A stretch of 64,000 nt of DNA, taken from SB21 sp964415295. GTDB taxonomy: Bacteria > CLD3 > SB21. The position numbers and the translations under genes are program-made. A model generated the notes under the pieces. The model worked only from the letters and a program-made list of their open reading frames with translations. It was not told where the DNA came from and searched no databases. The stretch is taken from the NCBI GenBank assembly GCA_964415295.1, contig CAYPYN010000003.1, positions 124,001 to 188,000 on the forward strand. Reading direction: 5' to 3'. Positions 34,686 to 44,301 of the stretch are shown here, one piece after another. The stretch's first letter is position 1, and each line of letters opens with the position of its first letter.

Positions 34686-36599
34686 TCAGGCCAGTTTCTG
34701 CCAATCCTCATATAGTTTTGTGATCTGTTCCCCAAGTGCCCGATGCCGCTCTAGGAGTTTATGAGATTTCTCAGAGTTTTTATAAATTTCAGGGTCGGAC
34801 AGTTGGGTCTCAATTTCCTGTTTTTCCTTTTCGCTTTTCTGAATAGCCTCTTCGATATCTGAGATCCTCTTCAGACGTTTCTTTTCGTCGGAAGCGGCCT
34901 TCTTCTTTTCTTCCCGTTCCGCCTGCCGCCGGGCCTTGTCGTCGGACGTCGTTGGTTTTTCCTTTTCCGGCGGCTCTGCGGGCACGTCCGATTCCTTCAG
35001 TTTGCATTCGTGGTAATAATCGAAATTACCGAGATACGTTCTAAGAGCGCCATCCTTAATCTCGATCACTTTGTCGACCAGGTTATTCATGAAATGCCGG
35101 TCATGGGAGACGATGAGCAGAGTGCCCTGATACTCCGTCAAAGCGCCCTGCAGGATTTCTTTGGACTGGGCATCAATATGATTGGTCGGCTCATCCAGAA
35201 TGATAAAATTGGCAGGATTAAGGAGCATTTTTGCAAATGCCAGCCGCGATTTCTCCCCGCCGCTGAGTATCCCGACTTTCTTGTAAATATCATCTCCCGA
35301 AAAAAGGAACGCACCGAGAATGGTGCGCAATACCAAAGGCGGTTGGTTTGATCCCGAAGTGGACAGTTCTTCATAAGCCGTTTTGGACGCGTCCAGTTTA
35401 TCGGATTGCTGTTGGGCAAAATATTCCAATGACACGTTGTGGCCGAGTTCGACCGTTCCACGATCGGGGGACTCGTTGCCTGAAATGATCCGGAGCAGGG
35501 TGGATTTTCCGGCACCGTTGGCTCCGATGAGTGCAACCTTTTCTCCGCGTTCCAGCGTCAGGTGAATATCCTTCAGGATGGTTCGTTGATGATAACTCTT
35601 GGTGATTCCTGAAACGGTGATAACCGTTCTTCCGCTTTTGACCGGCTGGGGAAATCGGAACTGGATCGCTTTGCGCTCCTCCTCAGGTAATTGAATCTTC
35701 TCCATGCGGTCGAGGAACTTGATTTTTGACTGCGCCTGGCGGGCTTTGGAGGCTTTATAGCGAAAACGGTCGATGAATAGCTGAATGCGCTGAATTTCGC
35801 TTTGCTGCCTTTCATAAGAACTGATTAATTGTTCCTCGGCCAGGGCCTTCTGATCTTCAAAGGACTCATAATCCCCATAATAGTCCGTCAGTACCATCCG
35901 GTCGAGTTCCGTGATCCGGTTGCATACCTTGTCAATAAAGTACCGATCATGAGACACAAGAAGGATGGCCCCGTCGTAATGGTTAAGATATTCTTCCAAC
36001 CATTCGATGGATTCGATGTCAAGATGATTGGTGGGTTCATCCAACAGGAGCAGATCGGGATTTTGTAAAAGCAATTTGGCCAAAGCGATCCGCATTTGCC
36101 AACCGCCGCTGAAGAGTTCGCATCGTTTCTGAAAATCGGATTCTTTGAATCCGAGACCTGTGAGAACTTTGGCGGCCTTCGATTCGATCGAAAATCCGTC
36201 CAGGTCTTCAAAACGATGCTGGAGTTCGCCGTATGAGTCGATCATCGCCTGGAAGTCGGGAGAATCATGGTTCATTTCCGCCATGGCCGCTTCCATTGAT
36301 CGCATTTTATCGTGGATATCGATGATCTCTTCAAATGCGGTCAGCGTCTCGTGCAGGAGTTCCTTTCCATGCGCATGCAGACCGTCCTGCGGCAGATAGC
36401 CGATCTGAAGGGATTTGCTGTGGGCTACGTTGCCATTGGTCGGCTGAAATTGCTTGTTAATGATCTTCAGCAAAGTGGATTTACCGACGCCATTGGCCCC
36501 GATCAAAGCGACACGGTCTTTGCGGTTGATCTGCCAATTAAGATCCCGGAAAAGCGCCCGGCCGCCGAAATCGACAGTAATGTTAACGAGTTGCAGCAT
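34686..36599 (-). CDS. ABC-F ATPase (ribosome-associated, EttA/Uup/YheS type)
   Basis: 637 residues with two ABC domains on one chain and no membrane part. The first Walker A is GANGVGKST (34-42), with signature LFSGGWQMR and Walker B LLLLDEPTNHLD. The second has GANGAGKST near 358, LSGGEKSR and FIILDEPTNHID. The linker between them is charged and helical, as in translation factors of this family. The C-terminal 100 residues are a long Glu/Lys coiled coil typical of Uup/YheS-type members. It acts on ribosomes, probably resolving stalled or misplaced tRNA. It lies 8 bases downstream of the M48 protease gene. Confidence 0.95.
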   Translation of the reverse strand: MLQLVNITVDFGGRALFRDLNWQINRKDRVALIGANGVGKSTLLKIINKQFQPTNGNVAHSKSLQIGYLPQDGLHAHGKELLHETLTAFEEIIDIHDKMRSMEAAMAEMNHDSPDFQAMIDSYGELQHRFEDLDGFSIESKAAKVLTGLGFKESDFQKRCELFSGGWQMRIALAKLLLQNPDLLLLDEPTNHLDIESIEWLEEYLNHYDGAILLVSHDRYFIDKVCNRITELDRMVLTDYYGDYESFEDQKALAEEQLISSYERQQSEIQRIQLFIDRFRYKASKARQAQSKIKFLDRMEKIQLPEEERKAIQFRFPQPVKSGRTVITVSGITKSYHQRTILKDIHLTLERGEKVALIGANGAGKSTLLRIISGNESPDRGTVELGHNVSLEYFAQQQSDKLDASKTAYEELSTSGSNQPPLVLRTILGAFLFSGDDIYKKVGILSGGEKSRLAFAKMLLNPANFIILDEPTNHIDAQSKEILQGALTEYQGTLLIVSHDRHFMNNLVDKVIEIKDGALRTYLGNFDYYHECKLKESDVPAEPPEKEKPTTSDDKARRQAEREEKKKAASDEKKRLKRISDIEEAIQKSEKEKQEIETQLSDPEIYKNSEKSHKLLERHRALGEQITKLYEDWQKLA

Positions 36600-36607
36600 G
36601 TATCAAA

Positions 36608-37714
36608 TCATCCGTGGAAGGTTTCAGCGGCTCGTATTCTTTTCGAAATGGCCGGATGGGAATAGAAAAGGAATTCCACCAGAGGATGCGGTTCGTCATC
36701 GGCCATGTTCATTTCAGATAGACGCTTCATGGCCCCGATGAAAGCCTCTTTATTCCCGGTCGCCTTCAATGCGTACGCGTCCGCCTGTCTTTCATAGAGA
36801 CGACTCAGAGCGTTTTGGATCGGAGTTGTGACGATACCGAATACCGTCAATACGATACCCAGGAGCGGCAACGCGGCAAGGTCGGTAACGTAATTGAAAC
36901 CAAAGTGGGGCAATAAGTAACTGTAAATCCGGGCGGCCGCATACAGTCCTCCAAAGATCGTAATGATACTGAGGAGGAGACTCTTGGTTATGTGACCGTA
37001 ATAATAATGGCCGACCTCGTGAGCAAATACCGTTTCAATTTCTTCTTCGGAAAAATTCTCCAGCAGGGTGTCGGCCAGTATGATCCTTTTGGATCTTCCG
37101 ATTCCGGCAAACGCCGCATTGGCCTTTTTGGTGGTCTTGCTCATATTGAATTCGAATACGCCGGCGACCGACAAATTGACCGCCGAAGTGAGTCGAGTCA
37201 GCTTGTCTCTCAGCGACACGTTCGTGATCGGCTTGAAGGAGTAGAACAACGGAAAGATCAACGTAGGCGCCACACGAGCCAGAAGAACCGAGAACAAAAA
37301 GAAGACAACGGCTACCGGGAGCCACCAATGTTCTTGAAAGGCATTCAGACAATAATAGAAAACCAGCAGTAATGGTGTGACCATAGTTATTCCGACAGCG
37401 AGACCTTTGGTATTTTCCCACAGCCAGCCTGAGAGAGTCAAATTTGATAAGCCGAACTTATGTTCCAAGCGAAATCCGCTGTAATAATTCAGCGGAAAGG
37501 TCAGGATACTTTCCATGACTCCAATAACGCCGATGAACAGGGTCAATTGAATATAAATATTGTCGCTGAAAGAAGCGACGTATCGGCTGAGCGATTGGCT
37601 CATTCCCGAGAATGCGATATAAGCGATGAAAGCGATGCTTATCGCAGAACCGGTGAGCGAAAGGATCAATTTGATCCTGTTGTATCTTTTTTTATCTGAA
37701 TCGGAATTGTTCAT
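36608..37714 (-). CDS. M48 membrane metalloprotease (Ste24/HtpX-like)
   Basis: 368 residues with about seven helices. The zinc motif HEVGH is at 232-236, and the third ligand Glu is in RLYERQADAYAL. The CAAX-protease-type block NAAFAGIGRSKRIILADTLL (199-218) precedes it. The N-terminal five-helix part matches Ste24-like enzymes rather than the shorter HtpX. It would cut membrane or misfolded proteins at the inner membrane. It shares a transcript with the ABC-F gene. Confidence 0.92.
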   Translation of the reverse strand: MNNSDSDKKRYNRIKLILSLTGSAISIAFIAYIAFSGMSQSLSRYVASFSDNIYIQLTLFIGVIGVMESILTFPLNYYSGFRLEHKFGLSNLTLSGWLWENTKGLAVGITMVTPLLLVFYYCLNAFQEHWWLPVAVVFFLFSVLLARVAPTLIFPLFYSFKPITNVSLRDKLTRLTSAVNLSVAGVFEFNMSKTTKKANAAFAGIGRSKRIILADTLLENFSEEEIETVFAHEVGHYYYGHITKSLLLSIITIFGGLYAAARIYSYLLPHFGFNYVTDLAALPLLGIVLTVFGIVTTPIQNALSRLYERQADAYALKATGNKEAFIGAMKRLSEMNMADDEPHPLVEFLFYSHPAISKRIRAAETFHG

Positions 37715-38150
37715 ATCATCTTCTGTGAGGGCGCAATTTAGAAAAATATCCTTTAATTACAAACGAAAAAGGCCGATCTTGTAGAGTCTTGTATGGAAAA
37801 GCTGTACGCCCTATATTATGGCGGAACAAATTTCTTTGCATGACAAGTCTCTATGCTCAAAGCCTTTGCCATTTCATTAAAATATTTTCCGGCTCCTTTC
37901 CGATATAAGTTCTCGCAGACGAGAACTTATCGGAAAAGATCGCAGAACGGGTTTGTTGTATAGAAGACTTCGGCCAATTCCATCGTGTCACGATACGGGC
38001 AATGCCTGACCAATTATCTATTCTTATGAGGGGATTTCAAATTAATCTTGCTGGAAAAGAAAACGGACATTCGCCGCAGGCCTGTGGCGGTCTTCCGATC
38101 TTTCCACTAGGTATTCTATGACTACAATAATACAGAAGGAGGAAAGGTTT
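37715..38150. other. Intergenic region with a long orphan inverted repeat
   Basis: About 435 bases between divergent genes with no credible open frame. The main feature is the hairpin at 37897-37936. A smaller dyad rich in G and C lies near 38077-38095. No consensus promoter stands out, and the SD of the TPR gene (AGGAGG at about 38137) closes the region. Confidence 0.6.
37897..37936. repeat. Long inverted repeat, 17-bp stem
   Basis: TTTCCGA, a two-base bulge TA, then TAAGTTCTCG; loop CAGA; then CGAGAACTTA and TCGGAAA. Arms pair perfectly over 10 and 7 bp apart from the bulge. There is no T run on either side, so it is not a standard terminator. Confidence 0.75.
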
Positions 38151-39329
38151 ATGAAATCTGTTTTGTCAAGTCGGACCATCGTGCTTCTTTGTGTGGGTGT
38201 CATTTCAACCTGGTTTTTACAATGTGCTAATTCTCCAGGAATTGAGATCGCAGAATCGATTGAAGAGTTGCAACAGCGGGTCTTTGCCGACTCCAACGAT
38301 CCCATAGCTTATTACAATCTCAGCCTGGGATATATATCCAAAAAAAAATATGAGTCGGCCCAGGCAGCCTTGGATCAAGCCTTAACAATTGATCCGGGTT
38401 TTGCAGAAGCCCATTTTGCAAAATATTGCGTTTCGTATTTACAAAATCGTGACAAATACGACCGGCAGTCCGATGACAAAAGAATGCGAGACACTTCTAT
38501 TTTGGTCAAAACTATCGACGGGCATTTGACGAAAGCACAACTGAACAATCCTTTCTTTGACTGGCGAATTGCCACGATTCTTCTGAAATCAAGGCCATCC
38601 AGCAACGATCCTGAGGTTCAAGCTTTCATAGATGCTTACTATGAATATATTGTGTCCGGATTCCGAATGTTCACTTTGGGTCAATACGCCGAATCGGTGG
38701 ATAAATTAAGCCAAACGTTAGAGATCATCCCTAATTATACCCAAGCCTATATGGTACGTGGATATGCAAATGCACAGCTTGGAAGATATGATTCGGCAAT
38801 CGTGGACTTTGAGCGGGTGATCGAGAAACTTGATGATTACAATAAGAACCGGCTGCTTCCTGTATATATCAATACAGCTGAAATCAAGTACGTGGAAGCC
38901 TGTGCCTATGTTCTTAAGAAAGACTATCAAAAGGCCGAGCAGATTTTCAAAGCCGTCTTATTAGAAGATTTCAGTTTTTACATGGCGCACATCCAGATGT
39001 CAAGAATGTTTATGAAACTTGGCATGCATAAACAGGCCTTATCCGAGGCGGAGGCCGCTGTTATGATCCGTCCCGAAGATCCACTGCTGCATTATGACAA
39101 AGCGATAGTACTCACGGCACTGAAGGATTATGAGGCGGCTCTTATCGAATACGATGAGGTTATTAAGTTGAATCCGAGAAACTGTAAGGCTTATTATAAT
39201 GCCGCCATTCTTCTAGATCGGATTGGAAAGCACGATGAAGCAAAGCCGTATTATCAAAAATTCATCGATATGTCTTCCATTAGAAATGTTGAGTTTCTGG
39301 CTCACGCGCGCGCCCAACTTAGATATTGA
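38151..39329 (+). CDS. TPR-repeat lipoprotein paired with a C-terminal protease
   Basis: 392 residues. The lipobox is at FLQC, about residue 25. TPR motifs cover most of the chain, e.g. AYYNLSLGYISKKKYESAQ, AYMVRGYANAQLGRYDSAI and CKAYYNAAILLDRIGKHDEA. It is anchored in the envelope and probably binds a partner protein. The start is the ATG at 38151, with AGGAGG about 8 bases upstream. It lies 11 bases before the ctp gene, so the two are cotranscribed, as TPR lipoprotein NlpI serves the protease Prc in Escherichia coli. Codon use is more AT-rich than in the flanking genes. Confidence 0.85.
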   Translation: MKSVLSSRTIVLLCVGVISTWFLQCANSPGIEIAESIEELQQRVFADSNDPIAYYNLSLGYISKKKYESAQAALDQALTIDPGFAEAHFAKYCVSYLQNRDKYDRQSDDKRMRDTSILVKTIDGHLTKAQLNNPFFDWRIATILLKSRPSSNDPEVQAFIDAYYEYIVSGFRMFTLGQYAESVDKLSQTLEIIPNYTQAYMVRGYANAQLGRYDSAIVDFERVIEKLDDYNKNRLLPVYINTAEIKYVEACAYVLKKDYQKAEQIFKAVLLEDFSFYMAHIQMSRMFMKLGMHKQALSEAEAAVMIRPEDPLLHYDKAIVLTALKDYEAALIEYDEVIKLNPRNCKAYYNAAILLDRIGKHDEAKPYYQKFIDMSSIRNVEFLAHARAQLRY

Positions 39330-39340
39330 AAGGAAAATGA

Positions 39341-40867
39341 ATGAAAGCGGTTCTATATTCATTTCTGGCGCTCTTCTTAACAACATACCTCAGGGCTCAG
39401 GAGAGCGCTTATGAGCAACTGATGCTTCTGTCGAATATTATGAATCACGTTAAAAGCAATTATGTGCAGGAAAAGAAACAAAACGAATTGCTGCGTGGTG
39501 CCGTCAAAGGTATACTTGAACAATTGGATCCTTTTACCACTTACCTTGATCCTGTTGAGTACAAATATTATTCGAATTTGATGGATGGGCAGGCCTATGG
39601 CTTGGGGATTGAATTTGAGATTATTGATGGTTGGCCAACGGTTATTTCTATTGTTGGCGATCGTTCGTCGGAAAAGAAAAAGATTAGAACCGGGGACATA
39701 CTTCTTTCCATCGATGGTCGTACGACGGAAGGATTGAAACTGGCCGAGCTTCAACTCTTGTTATATGACAAAAAGTCAAGCAAAGCGAAACTCAAGTTCG
39801 TGAGGTTTAAGGATAATAACGAATATGAAGTCGAAATAAAACGAAGCATGATGACTAGCCAGACCGTCAGCAAGTCGGTGTTTAATGGCCGTATTGGTTA
39901 TATCAGAATCGATCATTTCTCACATACGACCGCTAAAGAGTTTGACCTGGCTCTTAAATATATAGAGAAGAAAAACATACAAAATCTGGTGCTTGACCTC
40001 AGGGATAATCCCGGAGGTCTTGTAGGTGAGGCGCTATCCATTGCGGATAGATTCATTGCCAAAGGTGAGCTATTGCTTGAACTTAAGGGCCGGAAGTCTG
40101 AATTCGATCGAAGAATAATGTCTACCGATGTAGACAAATTCAAAGGATCTGTGGCCGTGTTGATTGGGCATGGGTCTGCAAGCGCGGCGGAAATTTTGGC
40201 CGGTATTTTACAGGACCACGACCGCGCCATACTAGTTGGAACCAATACATTTGGAAAAGCCTATGTCCAGAATAGTTTTACCTTAAGTAACGGCGGTGTC
40301 TTGATCATGACCATCGGAAAGTATTTTTTACCGAGTGGCCGAACCATTCAACGTGATTTCCATGGAAAATCGTTGCGTCGATTTTATGATGAGATTCTGA
40401 ATACCGATAGTCTGGTTCATTTGGCCCCATACGACTTCAAGACCAAGGCTGGTCGTCCGGTTCAGTCAGGCATCGGTTTGATACCGGATTCTTTGGTTTT
40501 TTCTGGAGTGCAGCCGGTATGGTTTGACAGGCTCGAAAAAGACAACAGCCTATTCAAAACCGTTTCTCAATTTATTGCAACTCACGAAGATGAATTAAGG
40601 AGATTTAAGGACGCGGAGGATTATCAGAAAAGATTTGTTTTAGACACTACCATAGTACGTGATCTCTATTCTATAGTTTCAAGTGACAATACTGATGCAC
40701 TGACGGCGGGCGAGAACTTGGTCCTGCTTGATATTGTTTTGAAAATCGCAATTGCAGATACTTTTTTTGGGAATGAAAATGCCCTTATAGTCAGACTGAA
40801 CCATGACGGCACCTTCATCAGAGCGGCTCGGTCTTTTTCGCTTGGTCCAACTATTAAGTCGAAATGA
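39341..40867 (+). CDS. ctp: S41 carboxy-terminal processing protease with PDZ domain
   Basis: 508 residues: signal peptide (cut near TYLRAQ), an N-terminal helical part with LDPFTTYLDP (typical of Ctp enzymes), a PDZ domain (about 82-165) and the S41 catalytic core. The nucleophile Ser281 in GHGSASAAE and the general base Lys306 in TNTFGKAYVQ are spaced as in Tsp/CtpA (25 residues). The substrate-binding block LDLRDNPGG (218-226) is intact. It trims envelope proteins from the C-terminus. The last 150 residues are an extension of unknown role. It directly follows the TPR lipoprotein, a likely adaptor. Confidence 0.94.
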   Translation: MKAVLYSFLALFLTTYLRAQESAYEQLMLLSNIMNHVKSNYVQEKKQNELLRGAVKGILEQLDPFTTYLDPVEYKYYSNLMDGQAYGLGIEFEIIDGWPTVISIVGDRSSEKKKIRTGDILLSIDGRTTEGLKLAELQLLLYDKKSSKAKLKFVRFKDNNEYEVEIKRSMMTSQTVSKSVFNGRIGYIRIDHFSHTTAKEFDLALKYIEKKNIQNLVLDLRDNPGGLVGEALSIADRFIAKGELLLELKGRKSEFDRRIMSTDVDKFKGSVAVLIGHGSASAAEILAGILQDHDRAILVGTNTFGKAYVQNSFTLSNGGVLIMTIGKYFLPSGRTIQRDFHGKSLRRFYDEILNTDSLVHLAPYDFKTKAGRPVQSGIGLIPDSLVFSGVQPVWFDRLEKDNSLFKTVSQFIATHEDELRRFKDAEDYQKRFVLDTTIVRDLYSIVSSDNTDALTAGENLVLLDIVLKIAIADTFFGNENALIVRLNHDGTFIRAARSFSLGPTIKSK

Positions 40868-40987
40868 TACTGGTCATTCAAGTCTTTCATCTGAGACAGA
40901 TCAAAACAATTGTTTTTCAGCCATTGCGGGTGTATATTTGACTTACCCTAAACAACAAATCTCCATAAACCCACCCAGGAGTTGACC

Positions 40988-42349
40988 GTGAAAAACATTC
41001 AATTGGACTACACGTACATTTTGGATTTTATCAAAGAAAAAGACATCATGAAAATGCAGTCCAAAGTGGATGAAGTTCATAAGGTCATTGAAGATCGAAC
41101 CGGCGTGGGCAGTGATTTTCTGGGTTGGATCGACCTGCCGAGCCGTGTTACGATTTCCGAAATGGATAAGATCAATAAGGTGGCGGAAGAGATCAGGAAA
41201 AATTCGGATATTCTGGTCGTCATCGGTATCGGAGGTTCGTATCTGGGCGCCAAGTCCGTGATCGATGCGTTGTCGCATTCATTTCAAAACAGCCTGGCCG
41301 TCAAAATCCCTCAGATCTATTTTGCCGGTCAGAACATGAGCGCAAAATATTATGAGGATCTTAAAGAAATCCTGATGAACAAACGCGTTTCGGTGAATGT
41401 TATATCGAAATCCGGAACGACAACGGAACCGGCTCTCGGTTTGCGCTACTTGCGGGAACTTATGAGCCAATCGATGTCCAAAGAGCAGGTTCGTCAGCGT
41501 ATCGTGGCGACAACGGACAAAGCCAAGGGTTCCCTCAAAACCATGGCCGACAAGGAAGGTTATACGCAATTCGTCATTCCGGACGATATCGGCGGCCGTT
41601 ATTCCGTGCTGACTCCGGTCGGGCTCCTGCCCATTGCGGCTGCCGGAATAAATATCGGTGAATTACTTCAAGGTGCCCGTGATATGGAAAAGGCCCTGAA
41701 GGAACCCGATCTAAAATCCAATCCGGCATACATGTACGCCACGATAAGGCACCTGATGTACCACAACGGCAAAGCTATTGAGATTCTGGCCAATTTCGAT
41801 CCATCCCTGCATTATGTGTCGGAGTGGTGGAAGCAATTGTACGGCGAAAGTGAAGGCAAAGAGAATAAGAGCCTATATCCCGCCTCGGTGGATTATTCAA
41901 CGGACCTGCACTCGATGGGTCAATGGGTTCAGCAGGGCGCTCGCAATATTTTTGAGACATTCCTGTGGATTGAGAAGTCCCGCGGCAATGCCCTCGTCCC
42001 GGCTCTTGAAGAGGATCTGGATGGGTTTAATTTCTTATCAGGGAAATCTTTTGACTACATCAACCGCAAAGCCTATGAGGGCGTCACGCTGGCGCACCAC
42101 GATGGACGGGTTCCCAACATGACGGTTAACATACCCGAACTGAATGCCTATTACCTTGGCCAGTTGATCTATTTCTTTGAAAAGGCGTGCGCGATGAGCG
42201 GTTATCTGCTGCGGGTCAATCCATTTGATCAGCCCGGCGTAGAAGCTTATAAAACCAATATGTTTGCGTTGCTCGGAAAAAAAGGGTTCGAGGATAAATC
42301 CAAAGAACTGAATGCTATGTTGTCTAAGATCGAACGAAAAGTAGTCTAG
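40988..42349 (+). CDS. pgi: Glucose-6-phosphate isomerase
   Basis: 453 residues, bacterial short-type phosphoglucose isomerase that interconverts glucose 6-phosphate and fructose 6-phosphate. SIS-fold motifs are VIGIGGSYLGAKSV, ISKSGTTTEPALG (catalytic and phosphate-binding) and GGRYSVLTPVGLLPIA. The start is the GTG at 40988, because AGGAG lies 6 bases upstream; a TTG at 40982 abuts the SD and is not usable. No promoter is recognised in the 120-base gap. It heads a likely run with the TPR protein, rsmB and the dehydrogenase gene, all plus strand with short gaps. Confidence 0.96.
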   Translation: MKNIQLDYTYILDFIKEKDIMKMQSKVDEVHKVIEDRTGVGSDFLGWIDLPSRVTISEMDKINKVAEEIRKNSDILVVIGIGGSYLGAKSVIDALSHSFQNSLAVKIPQIYFAGQNMSAKYYEDLKEILMNKRVSVNVISKSGTTTEPALGLRYLRELMSQSMSKEQVRQRIVATTDKAKGSLKTMADKEGYTQFVIPDDIGGRYSVLTPVGLLPIAAAGINIGELLQGARDMEKALKEPDLKSNPAYMYATIRHLMYHNGKAIEILANFDPSLHYVSEWWKQLYGESEGKENKSLYPASVDYSTDLHSMGQWVQQGARNIFETFLWIEKSRGNALVPALEEDLDGFNFLSGKSFDYINRKAYEGVTLAHHDGRVPNMTVNIPELNAYYLGQLIYFFEKACAMSGYLLRVNPFDQPGVEAYKTNMFALLGKKGFEDKSKELNAMLSKIERKVV

Positions 42350-42385
42350 AAGATTGAGTTATTGGAAATCAATTAAAATAATCTT

Positions 42386-42712
42386 ATGAAAACCCGGCTG
42401 GAAGCGCTGATTGAACTGGTGGCGAAAGATGAGAACGATTCCTTTTCCCGATACGGCTTGGCGATGGAATACGGAAAGATGGGCGATTACAGGCAGGCCG
42501 TTGAGTTATTCAACGAAGTCATACGCCGCAATCCGGATTACCACGCGGCTTATTATCAATTGGCCAAAACTTACGAATCGCTTGGCAAAGTACGGGAGGC
42601 CTTCAAAACTTATGACGAAGGCATCGCCGCCGCCAAGAGGATGAACGATCAGCACGCGGTCAATGAATTGATCGATGCGCGGGACGAACTCAAATATGAA
42701 ACGGAACTGTAA
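42386..42712 (+). CDS. Small TPR protein
   Basis: 108 residues and no signal, so cytosolic. It consists of about two and a half TPR units: SFSRYGLAMEYGKMGDYRQAVELF, YHAAYYQLAKTYESLGKVREAF and a capping helix ending in ELKYETEL. It probably mediates a protein contact. It starts 36 bases after pgi and ends 9 bases before rsmB, so it is part of that transcript. No SD is obvious. Confidence 0.85.
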   Translation: MKTRLEALIELVAKDENDSFSRYGLAMEYGKMGDYRQAVELFNEVIRRNPDYHAAYYQLAKTYESLGKVREAFKTYDEGIAAAKRMNDQHAVNELIDARDELKYETEL

Positions 42713-42721
42713 CGGCTGTCC

Positions 42722-44290
42722 ATGAAACGCTCAAGACCGACTTCAAAGAAATACACGGCTTCGTCAGGCAAATCCTCCGTGCGAAATTCAAAATCTCAAA
42801 GCTCCACACATTCTTCAAAAAGAACACCGGATTCTCGTCAACATGGAAGAGACGGTGCTACGGGTCGCAATGATCGCAAGGGTCCCGTTCGTTTGTATAC
42901 TCCTAAGACTTTTAAGGGCGCTCAATCCAGGGAGGAAGAGCTAAGGCTCGCGGAAGGAACCGTTCAACGGATTGCTTTGGGGGTTCTTAATCGTTTTGAG
43001 GAAACCGATGAACGCATGGATCTGCTGATTCAGCGCAGTATTCATGTTCATACCAAACTCCTCGGAGCCAGGGAAAAAGCAAATCTGACCCGGACATTGC
43101 ACAATGTCATCCGTTGGAAGTTGAAAATCGATTACATCGTGTCCAAATCGCTTAAGATGGACTCGGATTCATTGGATCTTACTCTGAAAAACGCCTACCG
43201 TTTGGCGACTCTGAATATGGTCTGGCTTCATAAGTCTCCGGCTCAGGCGATTTCCTTATCCGACTTTGCGATCCCAAAAGAATTCGGCAAACACAAAGAA
43301 ACGGTCCGGCAATATATCAAGTTCCTTAATAAGGCGAAAAACGAGATCCCTTATCCCAATGCAGCCAAGAATCCTGTCAATGCGTTTTCTATCGTTCATT
43401 CCCACCCATCCTGGCTTATTGAAAAATGGATTTCCTGTTACGGCGCCGAGAATACTGTTCGGCTCTGTGAATACAATAATTCTGAACCTCCACTGACCCT
43501 TCGGGTCAATACTCTCAAAAATTCCGTACAAGAAGCGCGTGAGTTACTTGGAAACTCGGGATTCGCGGCCACTCCGTGCCGCCATGCCCGTCATGGGTTA
43601 ATGGTCGAAGGGAAAAACGAAATATATTCACTTTCTTCGTTCAAAAGCGGAGATTTTGAAGTTCAGGACGAATCCAGTCAGCTTTTTGCGGCCTGGTGCG
43701 ATCCTCATCCCGACCACGTGATCATCGACGCCTGCGCCGGTACGGGCGGGAAAACATTGTATTTTTCGGCTTTGATGCACGACCGTGGAAAGATCATCGC
43801 TTCGGATCGGAACCGGAGGGCCCTGGAAAAATTGCGCAAACGAGCTTCACGGGCCGGGTGCTCCAATATTGAAATAATGGATTTGGACGATTCGGTGATT
43901 TCGGCCGAATGGTCGGCCAAAGCGGACAAGGTGATCGTTGATGCGCCTTGCAGCGGCCTCGGGACGCTTGCCAGGAATCCCGATATTAAGTGGAGAATTG
44001 ATCACGATAGTTTTGCTTCACTGGCTGCGGAACAGATATCCCTTTTGACCCATTTCGCCTCTTTCGTGAAGCCGGGCGGTGAACTGATCTATGGGACCTG
44101 TACACTGAACCCGGACGAGAATGAACATGTTATCAGACATTTTTTGTCGGCCGACGACCGATTCCGATTGACCGGTGGCCATGACCGCTTATTCGATCAG
44201 TTTATGGATGAGAACGGTTATTTTTACATCAAGCCTTTTGAAAAACAATTGGGCGGATTTTTCGGGTGCAAACTTGTAAGGAATAAATAA
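42722..44290 (+). CDS. rsmB: 16S rRNA m5C methyltransferase (RsmB-like) with basic N-terminal extension
   Basis: 522 residues. Residues 1-60 are low-complexity Ser/Lys/Arg. A NusB-like RNA-binding domain covers about 75-205, then the methyltransferase domain. The SAM loop is DACAGTGGK (336-344), motif IV is DAPCSGLGT with Cys410 and motif VI is YGTCTLNPDE with the nucleophile Cys460. Both cysteines of the m5C-RNA methyltransferase pair are present. RsmB methylates C967 of 16S rRNA. The basic tail is not typical of the family and may help bind rRNA. No good SD is seen. Confidence 0.93.
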   Translation: MKRSRPTSKKYTASSGKSSVRNSKSQSSTHSSKRTPDSRQHGRDGATGRNDRKGPVRLYTPKTFKGAQSREEELRLAEGTVQRIALGVLNRFEETDERMDLLIQRSIHVHTKLLGAREKANLTRTLHNVIRWKLKIDYIVSKSLKMDSDSLDLTLKNAYRLATLNMVWLHKSPAQAISLSDFAIPKEFGKHKETVRQYIKFLNKAKNEIPYPNAAKNPVNAFSIVHSHPSWLIEKWISCYGAENTVRLCEYNNSEPPLTLRVNTLKNSVQEARELLGNSGFAATPCRHARHGLMVEGKNEIYSLSSFKSGDFEVQDESSQLFAAWCDPHPDHVIIDACAGTGGKTLYFSALMHDRGKIIASDRNRRALEKLRKRASRAGCSNIEIMDLDDSVISAEWSAKADKVIVDAPCSGLGTLARNPDIKWRIDHDSFASLAAEQISLLTHFASFVKPGGELIYGTCTLNPDENEHVIRHFLSADDRFRLTGGHDRLFDQFMDENGYFYIKPFEKQLGGFFGCKLVRNK

Positions 44291-44301
44291 GGAGACAGGG
44301 T

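Noticed and set aside
40904..40917. Palindrome AAAACAATTGTTTT after the ctp gene
   Set aside because: It is AT-only apart from the centre, with too weak a stem for a convincing terminator; short AT palindromes are expected by chance.
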